A stretch of DNA of 64,000 nt from Hypericum androsaemum (Eukaryota; Streptophyta; Magnoliopsida; Malpighiales; Hypericaceae), in the NCBI GenBank assembly GCA_963995505.1, contig OZ023196.1, positions 9,979,106 to 10,043,105 of the forward strand. Direction: 5' to 3'. A program made the translations under genes and the position numbers. Positions 45,449 through 56,211 of the stretch are shown one piece after another (within the stretch, counting starts at the first letter, position 1; the number at the start of each line of letters is the position of its first letter). The notes beneath the pieces were generated by a model. That model did not search any database. It saw only the letters and a program-made list of their open reading frames with translations, and was not told where the DNA came from.

Positions 45449-47287
45449 ACACGCTCGTCAAGAGTGCTGCAACGACTATGAGCACTATAATAGATGTGAT
45501 TCTTATGACCGGTGAATACGTGTCAAAGTAATCATACCCTTCCTTCTGTTTGAATCCTCTAGCTACCTACCGAGCTTTGTACTTGTCGATTGATCCATCA
45601 GCTTTATATTTTCTTTTAAGGATCTACTTGCAACCTAAAGGTTTGTAACCTGGTGGGAGATCTACGATTTTCTACGTGTGGTTTTGCATTATGGACTCTC
45701 TCTCACTGTTGATAGCTTCTTTCCAAAGAGGAGCATCTGGACTGGACAATGCCTCTTAGATTATCCTTGGTTTATTTTCTAACACGTATGTCAGAAAATA
45801 TGGACCAAATGACTTAGCTACCTTGGTCCTTTTACCACGTCTGGGTTCCTCAGCATCTTGATCAGAACCTTGTGCAGCCTTATAAGTCCTCTTATTATAA
45901 CTTACTTCTTTTCTTTTCTTATTAGGAAAAGTATTCTAAAAAAATATCGCATTCCTTGATTCTATAACCGTTCCCTCATTTACTTCATGGTTTTCAGATT
46001 TATGCACCTAAAATTGATATGCACTACTGTTGTAAGCATATCCGATAAAGATGCAATCAATAATTTTGGGTCTTATTCTCACCTGTTTAGGCTTAGGTAC
46101 TTCTACCTTAGCTAGACACCCCCACACTTTAAGGTAACCGTAGGAAAGCTTTCTCTCTTTCCATAGTTCATATGAAGTTTTGTCCATTTTCTTGTGTGGC
46201 AATTTATTTAGAATGTGGTTAGCTGAGAGCACAGCTTACACCAAAGCACAGCTTCCTCCCACACGTTCTGGGGTAAGCCCGAGCTAATCAACATAACATT
46301 CATCATCTTCTTGAGAGTTCGATTCTTCCATTCAGCTACGCCATTTGATGAATAATGCCATTTTGTTGGCAAAATTCCTCAAAAGGAGCTACATATTCTC
46401 CTCCACTATCACTTCAAATTATTTTAATTTTATTGCTAAGTTGATTTTCAACCTCATTCTTATAACTTTTGAAGGCTTCTAAAGCTTCGTTCTTTCCTTT
46501 CAAGAGACATACGTAGTAGTATCTTGTGTAATCATCAATAAATGTGATGAAATACTTTTTTCCACCTTTAGTTTGCACGTGTTTCATATCGCAGATGTCG
46601 GTATAAATTAACTTCTTTCCACTAAATGGAAAGCAGCTTTGGTCATTTTTGCCTCAACACATACTTCACATTTATCGTTTGGGTTAAACTCCAGTTTAGG
46701 TAACAAATTTAAACTTACCAACTTTCTTATTGAGCATAAATTTACGTTTTCTAATCTATCATGCCATAAGTTAGAACACTCAGCCAAGTAAGAAGAATTA
46801 ACAACTTTATTCTGGCCCTCAAAGGCACGTTGTACAGTTATTACATTTAACTTGAAGAGTCCCTTTCCTATAAATTTACTAGCTTTGGTCAGTACAAAAT
46901 TATTAGCCTAAAAAACTAGCTTCAGCCTGGCTTTGCTTAACAGGGAGCCGGATACTAGATTCTTGCGGATTTCTGGGATAGGCAGTACATCCTTGAGAGT
47001 CAGTTCCTTTCCCGAGGTCAGCTTCAGGACTACCTTACCTCATCTGACTAATTTGGAAGTTACAGAGTTATCCATAAACAACTTCTGCCTGGTGATCGAG
47101 GTATAGGTTGAGAACATCTCCTTGTCTGAGTAGATGTGGTGGACCCTGTATCGATGAACCACTCTCTTGGGTTATCAACAACAAAAATTTTAAACACCAC
47201 GGCGGATAGATGTAACTCAGACAGATCTTTGGCCAAATTAGCTTTCTCACTATTGTTCTTCTTTGGTAGACGACAATCATTTATCAT
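45449..47287 (-). pseudogene. copia protease, integrase and integrase-RT linker
   Basis: Minus strand: protease motif WFIDTGSTT at about 47130-47160 (Asp-Thr-Gly kept), GAG-pre-integrase and integrase core with stops from 46950 to 46300. The integrase C-terminal block reads KLPHKKMDKTSYELWKERKL at 46230-46150 and GCLAKVEVPKPKQ near 46100. The acidic linker and RT N-terminus (45950-45470) follow. Many stops. Confidence 0.8.
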
Positions 47288-48110
47288 GTGACCGGGCTTA
47301 TCGCAGTTAAAGCAGTTGTCCTTGATCTTCTTGGCCTTCTTCTATTTTGGCTCTTGTTTCTCCTGCTTGTTGCCGGACTTCTTCCTCTTCTTGCCAGTAC
47401 CTCCTTCAGTGAGATGTACCTTAACTTCAGAGTCGGTCATGCTGTTCTTGACTTCGAACTTTCGGTTGTGTTCCTCGACCCTCAGTCTCACGATCAGGTC
47501 CTCAAGCCCCATATCCTTCCTCTTATACTTGAGGTAGTTCTTGAAATCCTTCTACAGGAGTGGTAGCTTTTTAATCAGTTTCACTACTTGGAAGGACTCA
47601 CTCAATTGCATTCCTTTAGTATGAATCTCATGCAGAATCAGTTGCAACTCTTGCACTTGGTCTATGACCTTTTTGGAATCTACCATCTTGAAGTCGAGGA
47701 ATCTCCCGACGATGAATTTTTTCACTGCAGCATCTTCCGTCTTATACTTCTTCTCCAGGAAATCTCACAATTCTTTTACAGTCATAGTCACTGCATAGAC
47801 ATTGTAGAGGGTGTCGTTCACTCTATTCAACATGTAGTTATGATATAAGAAGTTGCTATGACTCCAAGCATACAGAGCATTGATCTTTTGTTGATCAGCC
47901 TCATTCTCTGCCACCTTCGAGGCTTCTTCCTTCAAAAATCAGACCAGGTTGAGCGTTTTCAGGTAGAACAATATCTTATATTGCCATCTCTTGAACTCAG
48001 TGCCATTGAACTTTGCTGGTCTTTCGGCGCAGACAGTTACTGGGACCGTCGGGACTAATGTCAGAGCAGAGTTTGATGATGTCATCTTCAAGTACACGGA
48101 CCTCGTGTTA
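47270..48110 (-). pseudogene. copia gag with zinc knuckle
   Basis: ATG near 48085 (MTSSNSALTLVP…). The UBN2-type gag core has PAKFNGTEFKRWQYKILFYL at about 48030-47970, then reads on with only a few stops (near 47880, 47765, 47553) to the zinc knuckle CFNCDKPGHMINDC at about 47270-47315. The frame is kept for 800 bases. Gag of this kind coats the element RNA. Confidence 0.82.
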
Positions 48111-48134
48111 TGGTTATTATTTCCTGAAAGATTG

Positions 48135-49049
48135 TGTACTTGATTAGGATCTAAAATCAAGGCAAGAGTTTAACTCTTTTTCCATAAGACAAGACTGCCT
48201 CGTATTAAGTACTTACGGGCTATGGCAATCGTCCCTAAGATACAATAACTTTCTTACTTTAAGTTCGTAGCACAACGACTCTCGAAGCCTCGGCGAATCT
48301 TTCAATACTCAGAACTTTCTTGAGAGAGAGAGAAGAGAGAATAACTATTGCTAAAGAAATATTATGCAATGAGTTGTTGAGATGATTTAAAAATGAAGGG
48401 GGCAGGCCTATTTATAAGCAATGGAGGGTTGTAATCCGAAAAGTTACAGCCACTTCCGATGGGGCACGAATGTGGCACATTTCTTAGAAAAAAGCATCCT
48501 TTCGGCCAGGCATTCTGCTAGTGACTCTTCGGATAAAGATTTGCGATCGTTCGGTCAGCCTGTAGTCTTCTGAAACCAGCCAAAAATTTTAAGGCTCCTC
48601 CAGCTGCTCGCGATGATGCGTAAGTGCAAAGTGTGCCTCAAAAGTGCCCAAAGCACCCAATGCGCCATGCGCACATGCACGTGCGCGTGCGCGATCAGAT
48701 GGTACTTCATACCATCCTCGCATCATGTCTGAGTTGCCTTTCCAGGTGGTCCACTAGTTCCTAGCTACCAAAGGATACCTCCTTATAAAGTGAGGTTCCT
48801 TTGCTCCCACTTTCAATGTGGGATTGGTGTCCCATCCCACCTTGAAAATTCTAACCTTAAGTTACTACTTTAGGCATTAATTTCTCATTCATTTGAAATT
48901 GGATTTGATAAAATAAATATACTAGAATTACGTACACAAAATATAGATTTTAAAATTATAACTTAATTTGATTTTTATCGAATGGAACCATTTGTTAAAA
49001 TTGCACAAAGTTTGATCTATTGCCAACCTTTATTGGCCAATTTCCAACA
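48135..49049 (-). repeat. 5' LTR of the 7.5 kb copia
   Basis: 915 bases; ends TTTCCAACA. Gag starts 50 bases to its left on the minus strand. The expected TGGTATCAGAGC-type PBS is not visible next to it. Confidence 0.9.
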
Positions 49050-50690
49050 CAAACAAAATCAAATCTAACGTTTGGATCACATTGGGATCGATTATTATGA
49101 AGAGAATAAAGTAAACAGAGTAAAAGAAATAGAAAGCGAGTGATACAAAAATAAACAGGAATGTAAACAATAATTCAATCAGTGATAAAGATAAGCACGG
49201 TACTCTCACACGCTGACAGGTTCAGTTACCAATACGACAAAACTCTCCATATCACTGGAGGAGTATCAAGCCTATAGAGGAACCAATGTGTAAAGACTGT
49301 GTAGAGAACAAAGTGTCTCATGACCTAGACCTAACAGAGTTTATATAGAAAACTAGGATGAAAAAAATAATGGAAAAGAGGCCTCCAATAGGGAAAAACC
49401 TTAGTCTATAGCCACCCGAAAAAATAACAAAAATGGCATGAAAACTCTGTGCCTTAATGACGTGACCTTGAGGTTGGCATATGCCAAGGATAAATAGGCG
49501 TACTCTAATGCTAGCAATCAGAGATTTTAGCGTGCGCTAAGTCCTTACAAGCGTACGCTTGCTTGTGTGGCTCCTGCTAACGTATTTTGGTATTCTTCAT
49601 TTTTCACCCTCTTCCGCTCCAAATTTAACTTTGGCTATCAAATATAAAATTGTAGCTAACATTTTCAGATTTTGAGAGACACCTAATTTGTTGCAATCAG
49701 GCACTCCAGTATAAAGTTAAGGCTCTTGCAGTATAGAAAAACTGTGTTGATCCTGGCGTATGCCAATGGGTAGGAAGCGTACGCTAATAGGCCTTGCCGC
49801 ATAATTTGGCACCCCAACAAGGGGGAGGCATACGCCAACCTTCTAATCCAGGCCATCTCATGCTTATTCACTCCTTCACTCCGCCACTTCCTCGCTTGCA
49901 TCCGAGACAACCTTTTGCTCCAACTATCTTCTAAACTTCAGCAAAATATACCAAGATGTAAACATCCACTCTCGAGACTCAACTAACACAAAATGAAAAA
50001 AGTCACAACGAAATAAATATGAAACTACACAGAAAATACCACAAAAGACATATCAAATAAGTATGTGAATTGACTTGCATCACACTCTCACACTTGAACT
50101 CTTGCTTGTCCACAAGGAAATAGACAAATCAGACTGAACAAATAAACCATTACAAACAGACCATCCCAATGAACTAATGTACTAAGTTCATTTCACAATC
50201 AACTAGGGTAATATGCCTTTATCTAGAGACAAACTATTGCACACCAAGAAATCTATCTAGGTCATCTTAGGAGTCCGAAATATGGGTCTGGGCAAAACAG
50301 AAAACAACTACCAACATGTCCTAGCGGGCGCTAGAGGGCTAGCGGTCACTAGATCGCACCTTTTGTCTGCTACCCTAACGTCCGCTAGGGGGCTAGCGTC
50401 TGCTAGCCTTGCCTTTTTTGCCTATTTTACGACAGCCAGTAAGCTAGCGGGTGCCAGCTTGCCCTACATTCTCACAACTCCCAATAATTACAATCACAAG
50501 CGACACTTCCGAACAGCCAACTATGGGTTTTGCATCACAAACACTCCTGGTGTATCACCCACCAAGGCCAGAAGAGGGTTGTCTCTAGAGGAGCATTGTT
50601 GTCAACCTGCAAACACCAACAACAAATCAAAATTCTTCAACAACAACAAACCTACAGGGTGGGGCAATACCAGGTACGTGTACTGGGCGG
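49050..50690 (-). mobile_element. 3' end of an Athila/Tat-like gypsy element (LTR piece, PPT, noncoding)
   Basis: On the minus strand CTTGTGGACAAGCAAGAG followed by TTCAAGTGTGAGAGTGTGATG (50073-50115) is the same arrangement as the PPT of the Athila-like element at 10655-10690. So 49050-50078 would be the 3' LTR and 50100-50690 the noncoding interior. Both parts contain clusters of short palindromes (GGCATATGCC, GCGTACGC; CTAGCGGGCGCTAG). No coding part and no second LTR remain. Confidence 0.55.
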
Positions 50691-50699
50691 AGACTCCAC

Positions 50700-51070
50700 G
50701 CTGATAACCTTCGGCACAATACATGAAACTCGGGTATGGGCTTTAAAAATTAAAGCATCTTTAAGAAATATAGCCTTTTGGAGCAAGACTTTTAAATCTG
50801 AGACACAGTGTTCTTGGGTGAGCTTAAATGGAGTCCCCCCTTGCACGCCTGGAATTCAGATTTTTTTGAATTAGTTGCAAGGAAATTCAAGTATTTAATT
50901 AAAATTCATGAAAGCACAGCTTCTAGGGCAAAGCTCGGTGCTACATGGATTCTCATCTCAACCAGTAAGAGATCCAGGATCAAAGAGAAAGTCAAAGTTT
51001 AAATTGAAATAGTTACATATCTTCTAACTACTATAGAGGTTCCTGTCGATGAGAAGCCTGGGACGGCATC
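50700..51070 (+). pseudogene. Fragment of an RRM/LINE-ORF1-type protein
   Basis: In the frame at 50808-51002 one reads the GIPLHAWN-like block (PPLHAWNSDFFELVARKFKY) and RAKLGATWILISTSKRSRIK, typical of the region after the RRM in plant LINE-type ORF1 proteins. It is frameshifted at the 5' side. It may be the continuation of the RRM piece at 41195-41515, separated by the copia and Athila-like insertions. Confidence 0.6.
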
Positions 51071-51170
51071 CTGCTTCCTGCCGAGGTTAGTCTAGGAGAT
51101 GGAAATCAACATGTTGCCAAGGTCAGTATGAAACATATAGATCCAAATATTGTGTTGGGATTGGCAGTGG

Positions 51171-51455
51171 TGTTGAGAAACTCCATATAAGGAGAAAGAA
51201 GGAGAAATGAAGTTGTAGAGATTTTGATTTATGAATGAACAACTTAAGAAAATAATGATGTACAATATGGATATTTATACTAAGAAATGAATCTACCTAG
51301 TTGTATAAACAAATAATAAAGGAGAAAAATGAGGAAGAAATTAAGGAGGAAAATGAGGAGAAAATTAAGGAAGCATGTTCCTTAAATTGGGGAGGAAATT
51401 AAGGAACATGCATTTCCTCCCTGAATCAAGGAAGAATGTTCCTTCAATTTTAACA
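51171..51455 (-). repeat. 3' LTR of the 5 kb copia
   Basis: 285 bases; AT- and AAGGA-rich; ends TTTTAACA before the C-rich complement of the PPT (51456-51464). Confidence 0.95.
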
Positions 51456-53241
51456 TTCCCCCGCAAGCTGGACTGTGGATGTTCAACAGTCCCAGCTTGG
51501 AAACATGATGAAGGAACAAAGATGACGGTAGAGGCTTGGTTAATACATCCTCCGTTTGGTGAAGTGTAGGGACATGGAAGAGTCTGATCAGCCCATCTTG
51601 AATTTTCTCTCGAACCAAGTGGCAATCAATCTCGATGTGTTTTATCCTCTCGTGAAATACAGGATTTTTAGCTATATGTATCGCTGATTGACTATTGCAG
51701 AAGACAGTAGCAGGTAGAGTGTGTTGAATCCTTAAATCTCTGAGCAAATAAGTGATCCATTGAATTTCGCAGCTCACAGATGCTAAGGCTTGATATTCAG
51801 CTTCAGAAGAACATCTTGAAACTGTCTATTGCTTCTTTGATTTCCATGAGATAAGGGAGCCTCCTATATAGACAAAGTAACCAGTAGTAGAACGCCTAGC
51901 ATCAGGGCATCCTGCCCAATCAGCATCACTGAAGGCTGTGACTTTGAGTTTAGTATTGCTGGGGAAGAACAAGCTCAAACCTGGATGCCCTTTGATATAT
52001 CTAAGAATACGGTGTATTGCTTTTTTGTGTATTATCAGTGGTGCACTCAAAAACTGACTGAGTTGATGAGCAGAGTAACAGATGTTAGGTAGAGTGTTGG
52101 TTAAGTAGAGAAGTTTACCAATCAACTGTCTGTAATGTGTGACATCTTCAGCTAGGGGAGAATCTTCAGAGTGACTTAGTCTCTGATTTTGCACCATGGG
52201 AGTCTGCATTATCTTGCAATTAATGAAACTAGCATCTTTTAAGAGATTGATGGCATATTATCTTTGACAAATGTGAATGCCAGTATTAGATCTAACCACT
52301 TCCATTCCCAAGAAAAATTTCAGCTTCCCAAGGTCTTTTATCTTCAATTTAGTGTCCAAGAAACTTTTGATCTCCTGTATGTGGATAAAAGATGTTCCTA
52401 CTACAACTATATCATCGACGTACACCAAGAGGCAAGTGAAAAAGCCATATTTATGTAAGGTAAACATGGAGTAGTCAGATTTGGCTTGTGTAAAACCAAA
52501 AAATAGCAGCAATGATGTAAGTTTTTTGAACCACTGCCTACTGGCTTGCTTGAGGCCATAGAGAGACTTCCTTAGTTTGCACACTCTGTTGCCAGTAGGT
52601 GAGAACCCAGGTGGAAGCTGCATATATACTTCCTCATGAAGATCACCATGTAGGAAGGCATTATTAACATCTACTTGCTCCAAAAACCAGTTCTGACTAG
52701 CAGCAACTGCCAAAATCATTCTGACAGTAGTCATTTTGACTACAGGTGAAAAGGTGTCTAAGTAATCAATGCCAAAAGCTTGATTGTAGCCTTTAGCAAC
52801 TAACCTGACCTTAAACCTTTTAATACTCCTATCAGCATGTCTCTTGACTTTAAAGATCCATCTACAACCAATTGCCTATTTTCCAGGAGGAAGAGGCACT
52901 ACATCCCATGTATTGTTGGCTTCAAGTGCAGCTAGTTCTGCATTCATGGCTTCCTTCTAGCACGGCATCTCAAAAGCTTCTGCAAAGGTCTCTGGCTCTC
53001 TAATATTGTCAAGTGCTGTAACAAACACCTTATGGGATGATCCAAGATAATCAGTTGTGAGCACAGAAGAAATAGGATATAGAACTGATCTAGGATGGTC
53101 AGAAACCTGAGTACCTTTACCTGCAGAATTTGACCAGCTCTGCTGAGAGATAAGGGAAGAGGTGATATAGTTTTGTAGGTAGCCAGGTTCATGTCTAGTT
53201 CTAGAGGATCTCCTGAGGTTAGTTTCAGGTGGTTGATCAAG
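51382..53241 (-). pseudogene. copia RT and RNase H (point stops only)
   Basis: [20 protein letters not shown] near 52780-52730, [37 protein letters not shown], and the intact active site [12 protein letters not shown] (about 52425-52390). RNase H: FSDADWAGCPDARRSTTG (about 51930-51870), SEAEYQALASVSCEI near 51800, then CNSQSAIHIAKNPVFHERIKHI. Stops at about 52876 (where the family has Trp), 52258 and 51823 interrupt an otherwise continuous frame. The frame runs on through the PPT into the LTR and ends at 51382. Confidence 0.92.
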
Positions 53242-54912
53242 TTATGTATGAAGTTGATCTTCAGTGGGATCTGGCAGTATAAGAAGCTCTGTGTTAGGTA
53301 ATGGTGGTTGTGCATCTTGCATATCTAGATGTAGTGGAGTGATTCCCGGAGTATGTATTATAGAAGAAAATATGGAGGGAGATAGTAAAGTGGTTTGGAA
53401 TGGAAAGATGTACTCATAGAATTTCACATCTCTGGAAGTAAAGGTGGTGCGATTGTCCAAGTCATACAACCTATAACCCTTTATCCCACTTGTGTAGCCT
53501 ATAAAAACACATCTTCTTTCTCTAGACTCAAAGTTGTTAGGCTTGAAAAATATTGCAGCGTAGCATAAACAACCAAAAACTTTCACATGGTTAAAGGTAG
53601 GAGGCTTTTTGTGGAGGATTTCAAATGGAGTTTTGTTTGACAAAGGAATGGAAGGAGTGATATTGATCAAGTGCACAGCATGTAAGATGCAAGCAGACCA
53701 AAATTGAAGAGGGAGATAAGCTTGGAATCGAATGGCTCTTGCTACATTAAGAATTTATTGATATTTTCTTTCAACACGACCATTTTGTTGTGGTGTGTAT
53801 GCACAAGTTGTTTCATAAAGAATCCCTTTATGTTAGAAAAAAGAATGCATAAGGAATTCTCCACCCTGATCTGATCTTATCCTTTTGACAGAAGAATTAA
53901 ACTGTCTTTCAACCATAGTGCAAAAAATTTCGAGATTTGAACAAGATTCAGATTTGGTTTTCATCAAATATACCCAAGTGGCTCTAGAATAATCATCAAC
54001 AATGATTAAGAAATAAGTGTAACCATCATAAGAAGGGACAGAGTATGGACCCCGAACATCCACAAGTATCAAATCAAAGCAAGACTTTGCTGTATTTAAG
54101 CTGGAAGGAAAATGATTTCTCTTTTGTTTGGCATAATGACAGCAGTCACAAGGTAAATCAGCTCCTACAGAGATAGAGGGACACAACTTCTGAAGTAGCA
54201 AGAGTTTAGAACTAGGAATGTGACCTAGTCTACAATGCCAGAGATCTAATTTATGCTGAATATAGTTATTGGTAGTACCCAAACAGGTTGATTGGGTAGT
54301 GTCTGGGTTGAGGATGTATAGGCCATGAGATCTCTCAGCATTGCCAATCTTCATCTGTGTGGTAAGGTCCTGCATTGAGCAACAAGTATAGTTGAAAGTC
54401 AGTGACACTGGAAGATCTTTTGCTAGCTGGTTGATCGAGATCAGATTAAATGCAAAAGAAGCGACATAAAGCACATTGAATAAGTACAATTTTGCAGATA
54501 ATTGTACAGTGCCAATATGACTTGCTTGAACTTTTCTCCCATTTGGTAAGGTGATATAAACAGGATCCACTGACTTGTATTCAACAAACCACTTAGTTGA
54601 ACAAGTCATATGAGTGGAAGCTCCTGAGTCCAGAATCCAGGCCTGGGATCCAATGGGCATATTCTGATCTCCCTGCAGATTACAGATTGAAAAAGTACCT
54701 GCTGAATTCATCTTGGGATCATACAGGTGAGTCATTGAATTCACTTTGGAACCATAAGCTTCTTCTGTAATAAGTCCTGCAGAATGAGCTGTCACCTGCC
54801 ATTGGGAGAATGTTTTCTGCATCATATTCATCAGTCCTCTCATCTGCTCCTGGCTAAAACTATAGTTCCCAGTAAAACTGCTTGAAGATTCACCATGCGC
54901 TGCTGCAATCAC
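53242..54912 (-). pseudogene. copia protease and integrase (point stops only)
   Basis: Protease AWILDSGASTHMTCS near 54645-54600. GAG-pre-integrase LWHCRLGHIPSSKLLLLQ near 54245-54190, CDCCHYAK. Integrase core: LILVDVRGPY, FLIIVDDYSRATWVYLM, RIRSDQGGEF (about 54090-53845), then a stop at about 53832, PQQNGRVERK, another stop near 53757, and the C-terminus KTPFEILHKKPPTFNHVKVF to SREREGCVFIGY-type text (53640-53500). The same frame is kept throughout. Confidence 0.92.
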
Positions 54913-54936
54913 CTGGCCATTTCTTGGTTTTGGCTT

Positions 54937-55832
54937 TCAACCAGGTGGGAAACCATGTAACTTAAAACACTTCTCAATGGTGTGTCCCTCTCTGTGACAG
55001 TGTGTACAGAAGGGTTTCTTTAAAACAAAGTGCTTAGCAGTATATTGGGCAGCAAGCACAACAGCAGAATCATTCACAACATGTGAAGAAAAAATGGCAG
55101 GAGCAGCATTTGGTTTAGGCAGTAGAGGCAAGTCTATAATTTGTCTTTCATGTTGAGTGACTAAGTACATAACTCTAGTCATTGTAGGAAGTGGATCAAG
55201 CATCAAAATCTGGGTCCTAACAATAGAAAAAAATTGTCATTCAAACCTGTCAGGAATTCCATGATGTGATCTTGTACAAGTTGCTCTGCCATCTGAGTGG
55301 TTGCAACACAGGTAATGTGAGCATCTGGGGCACATTTGTAGGCGGGTAGAGGACGAAACTGAACCAACTGGTCCCAAAGAGATTTGTATCTTGAGAAATA
55401 CTCATTGACAGAGAGTATTCCCTAAGAATAGTTGGAGATTTCCTTCCTCAAATTGGCAATCTTGACAAAGTCTCCACGGCCAAAACGCTCATGGAGGTGG
55501 TCCCACATATCAGTAGCCGAATCGAACCAGAGAAGGCTTTCTCCAAGGTCTGGTTCAATGGAGCGAATTAACCACCTTATCATCAAGGTGTTGCATCTCT
55601 TTCAAGAAGGGAACAGAGCATCCTCCCGACTTGGGACTGCAATGGTTTTGTCAACAAAACCCAGCTTATTCTTGGATTCGAGAAATTGACTCATAGCTCG
55701 TACCCAAGAGTGATAATTTTTCTCGTTAAGGAGAGGGGAGACTAAAACTTCAGCAGGGCTCTCCCCTGGATGTACATAAAAAGGATTTGTAAATTCACCA
55801 GTAGGGACTCGCGCGGATTGTATCACTGCCAT
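54937..55832 (-). pseudogene. copia gag with CCHC knuckle
   Basis: Start MAVIQSARVPTGEF at 55832. The gag N-terminal domain has NPFYVHPGESPAEVLVSPLL and NYHSWVRAMSQFLESKNKLGF. One frameshift lies between 55602 and 55210. The knuckle C-THCHREGHTIEK-C is at about 55022-54985. The stop at 54913-54936 replaces a Trp expected after GFPPG. Confidence 0.88.
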
Positions 55833-55913
55833 TTTGTTGATAGATTTCTGAAAGGAAGAGGAATGAGAAGAAGAGGAACAAGAAAATGTTTTTCAAGTGG
55901 AAGAGTACAGAGA

Positions 55914-55931
55914 GTTAATGCTCGGATACCA
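55914..55931 (-). other. Primer binding site of the 5 kb copia
   Basis: On the minus strand TGGTATCCGAGC directly follows the LTR end CTCAACA; the usual Met-tRNA site is TGGTATCAGAGC, one base different. Confidence 0.8.
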
Positions 55932-56211
55932 TGTTGAGAAACTCCATATAAGGAGAAAGAAGGAGAAATGAAGTTGTAGAGATTTTGATTTATGAATGAA
56001 CAACTTAAGAAAATAATGATGTACAACATGGATATTTATACTAAGAAATGAATCTACCTAGTTGTATAAACAAACAATAAAGGAGGAAAATGAGGAGAAA
56101 ATTAAGGAGAAAATTAAGGAAGCATGTTCCTTAAATTGGGGTGGAAATTAAGGAAGTATGTTCCTTAATTTCCTCCCTGAATAAAGGAAGAATGTTCCTT
56201 CAATTTTAACA
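55932..56211 (-). repeat. 5' LTR of the 5 kb copia
   Basis: 280 bases. Differs from its partner by a handful of substitutions and small indels. Confidence 0.95.

Larger units (their letters stand above)
41540..49049 (-). mobile_element. Ty1/copia retrotransposon, decayed, with both LTRs
   Basis: LTRs at 41540-42440 and 48135-49049 (TGTACTTGA…TTTCCAACA in + orientation). A polypurine tract (CATGTGGGGGAT on the minus strand, 42441-42452) precedes the 3' LTR. The minus strand has gag, protease, integrase, RT and RNase H in copia order. A 1.2 kb solo-LTR-like insert breaks the RT at 44237-45448. No matching 5-base target duplication at the outer ends (GATGG versus CAAAC), so one flank has been rearranged or overlaid. 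Confidence 0.92.
51171..56211 (-). mobile_element. Young, near-complete Ty1/copia element with TSD
   Basis: LTRs 51171-51455 and 55932-56211 (TGTTGAGAAAC…TTTTAACA) with few differences. Target duplication AGTGG at 51166-51170 and 56212-56216. PBS TGGTATCCGAGC next to the 5' LTR and PPT GCGGGGGAA next to the 3' LTR. All copia domains are present in order on the minus strand. From 55206 to 51382 every coding block is in one frame and only stop codons interrupt it. It sits in a LINE ORF1 remnant. Lineage Ale/Retrofit-like by RT wording. Confidence 0.96.

Noticed and set aside
47288..48058. Leu/Val-rich + strand frames that look like membrane proteins
   Set aside because: They are the antisense of the copia gag on the minus strand.
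50282..50704. 140-codon + strand frame
   Set aside because: Runs over palindromic CTAGCGG repeats in a retroelement noncoding region on the opposite strand; no domain.
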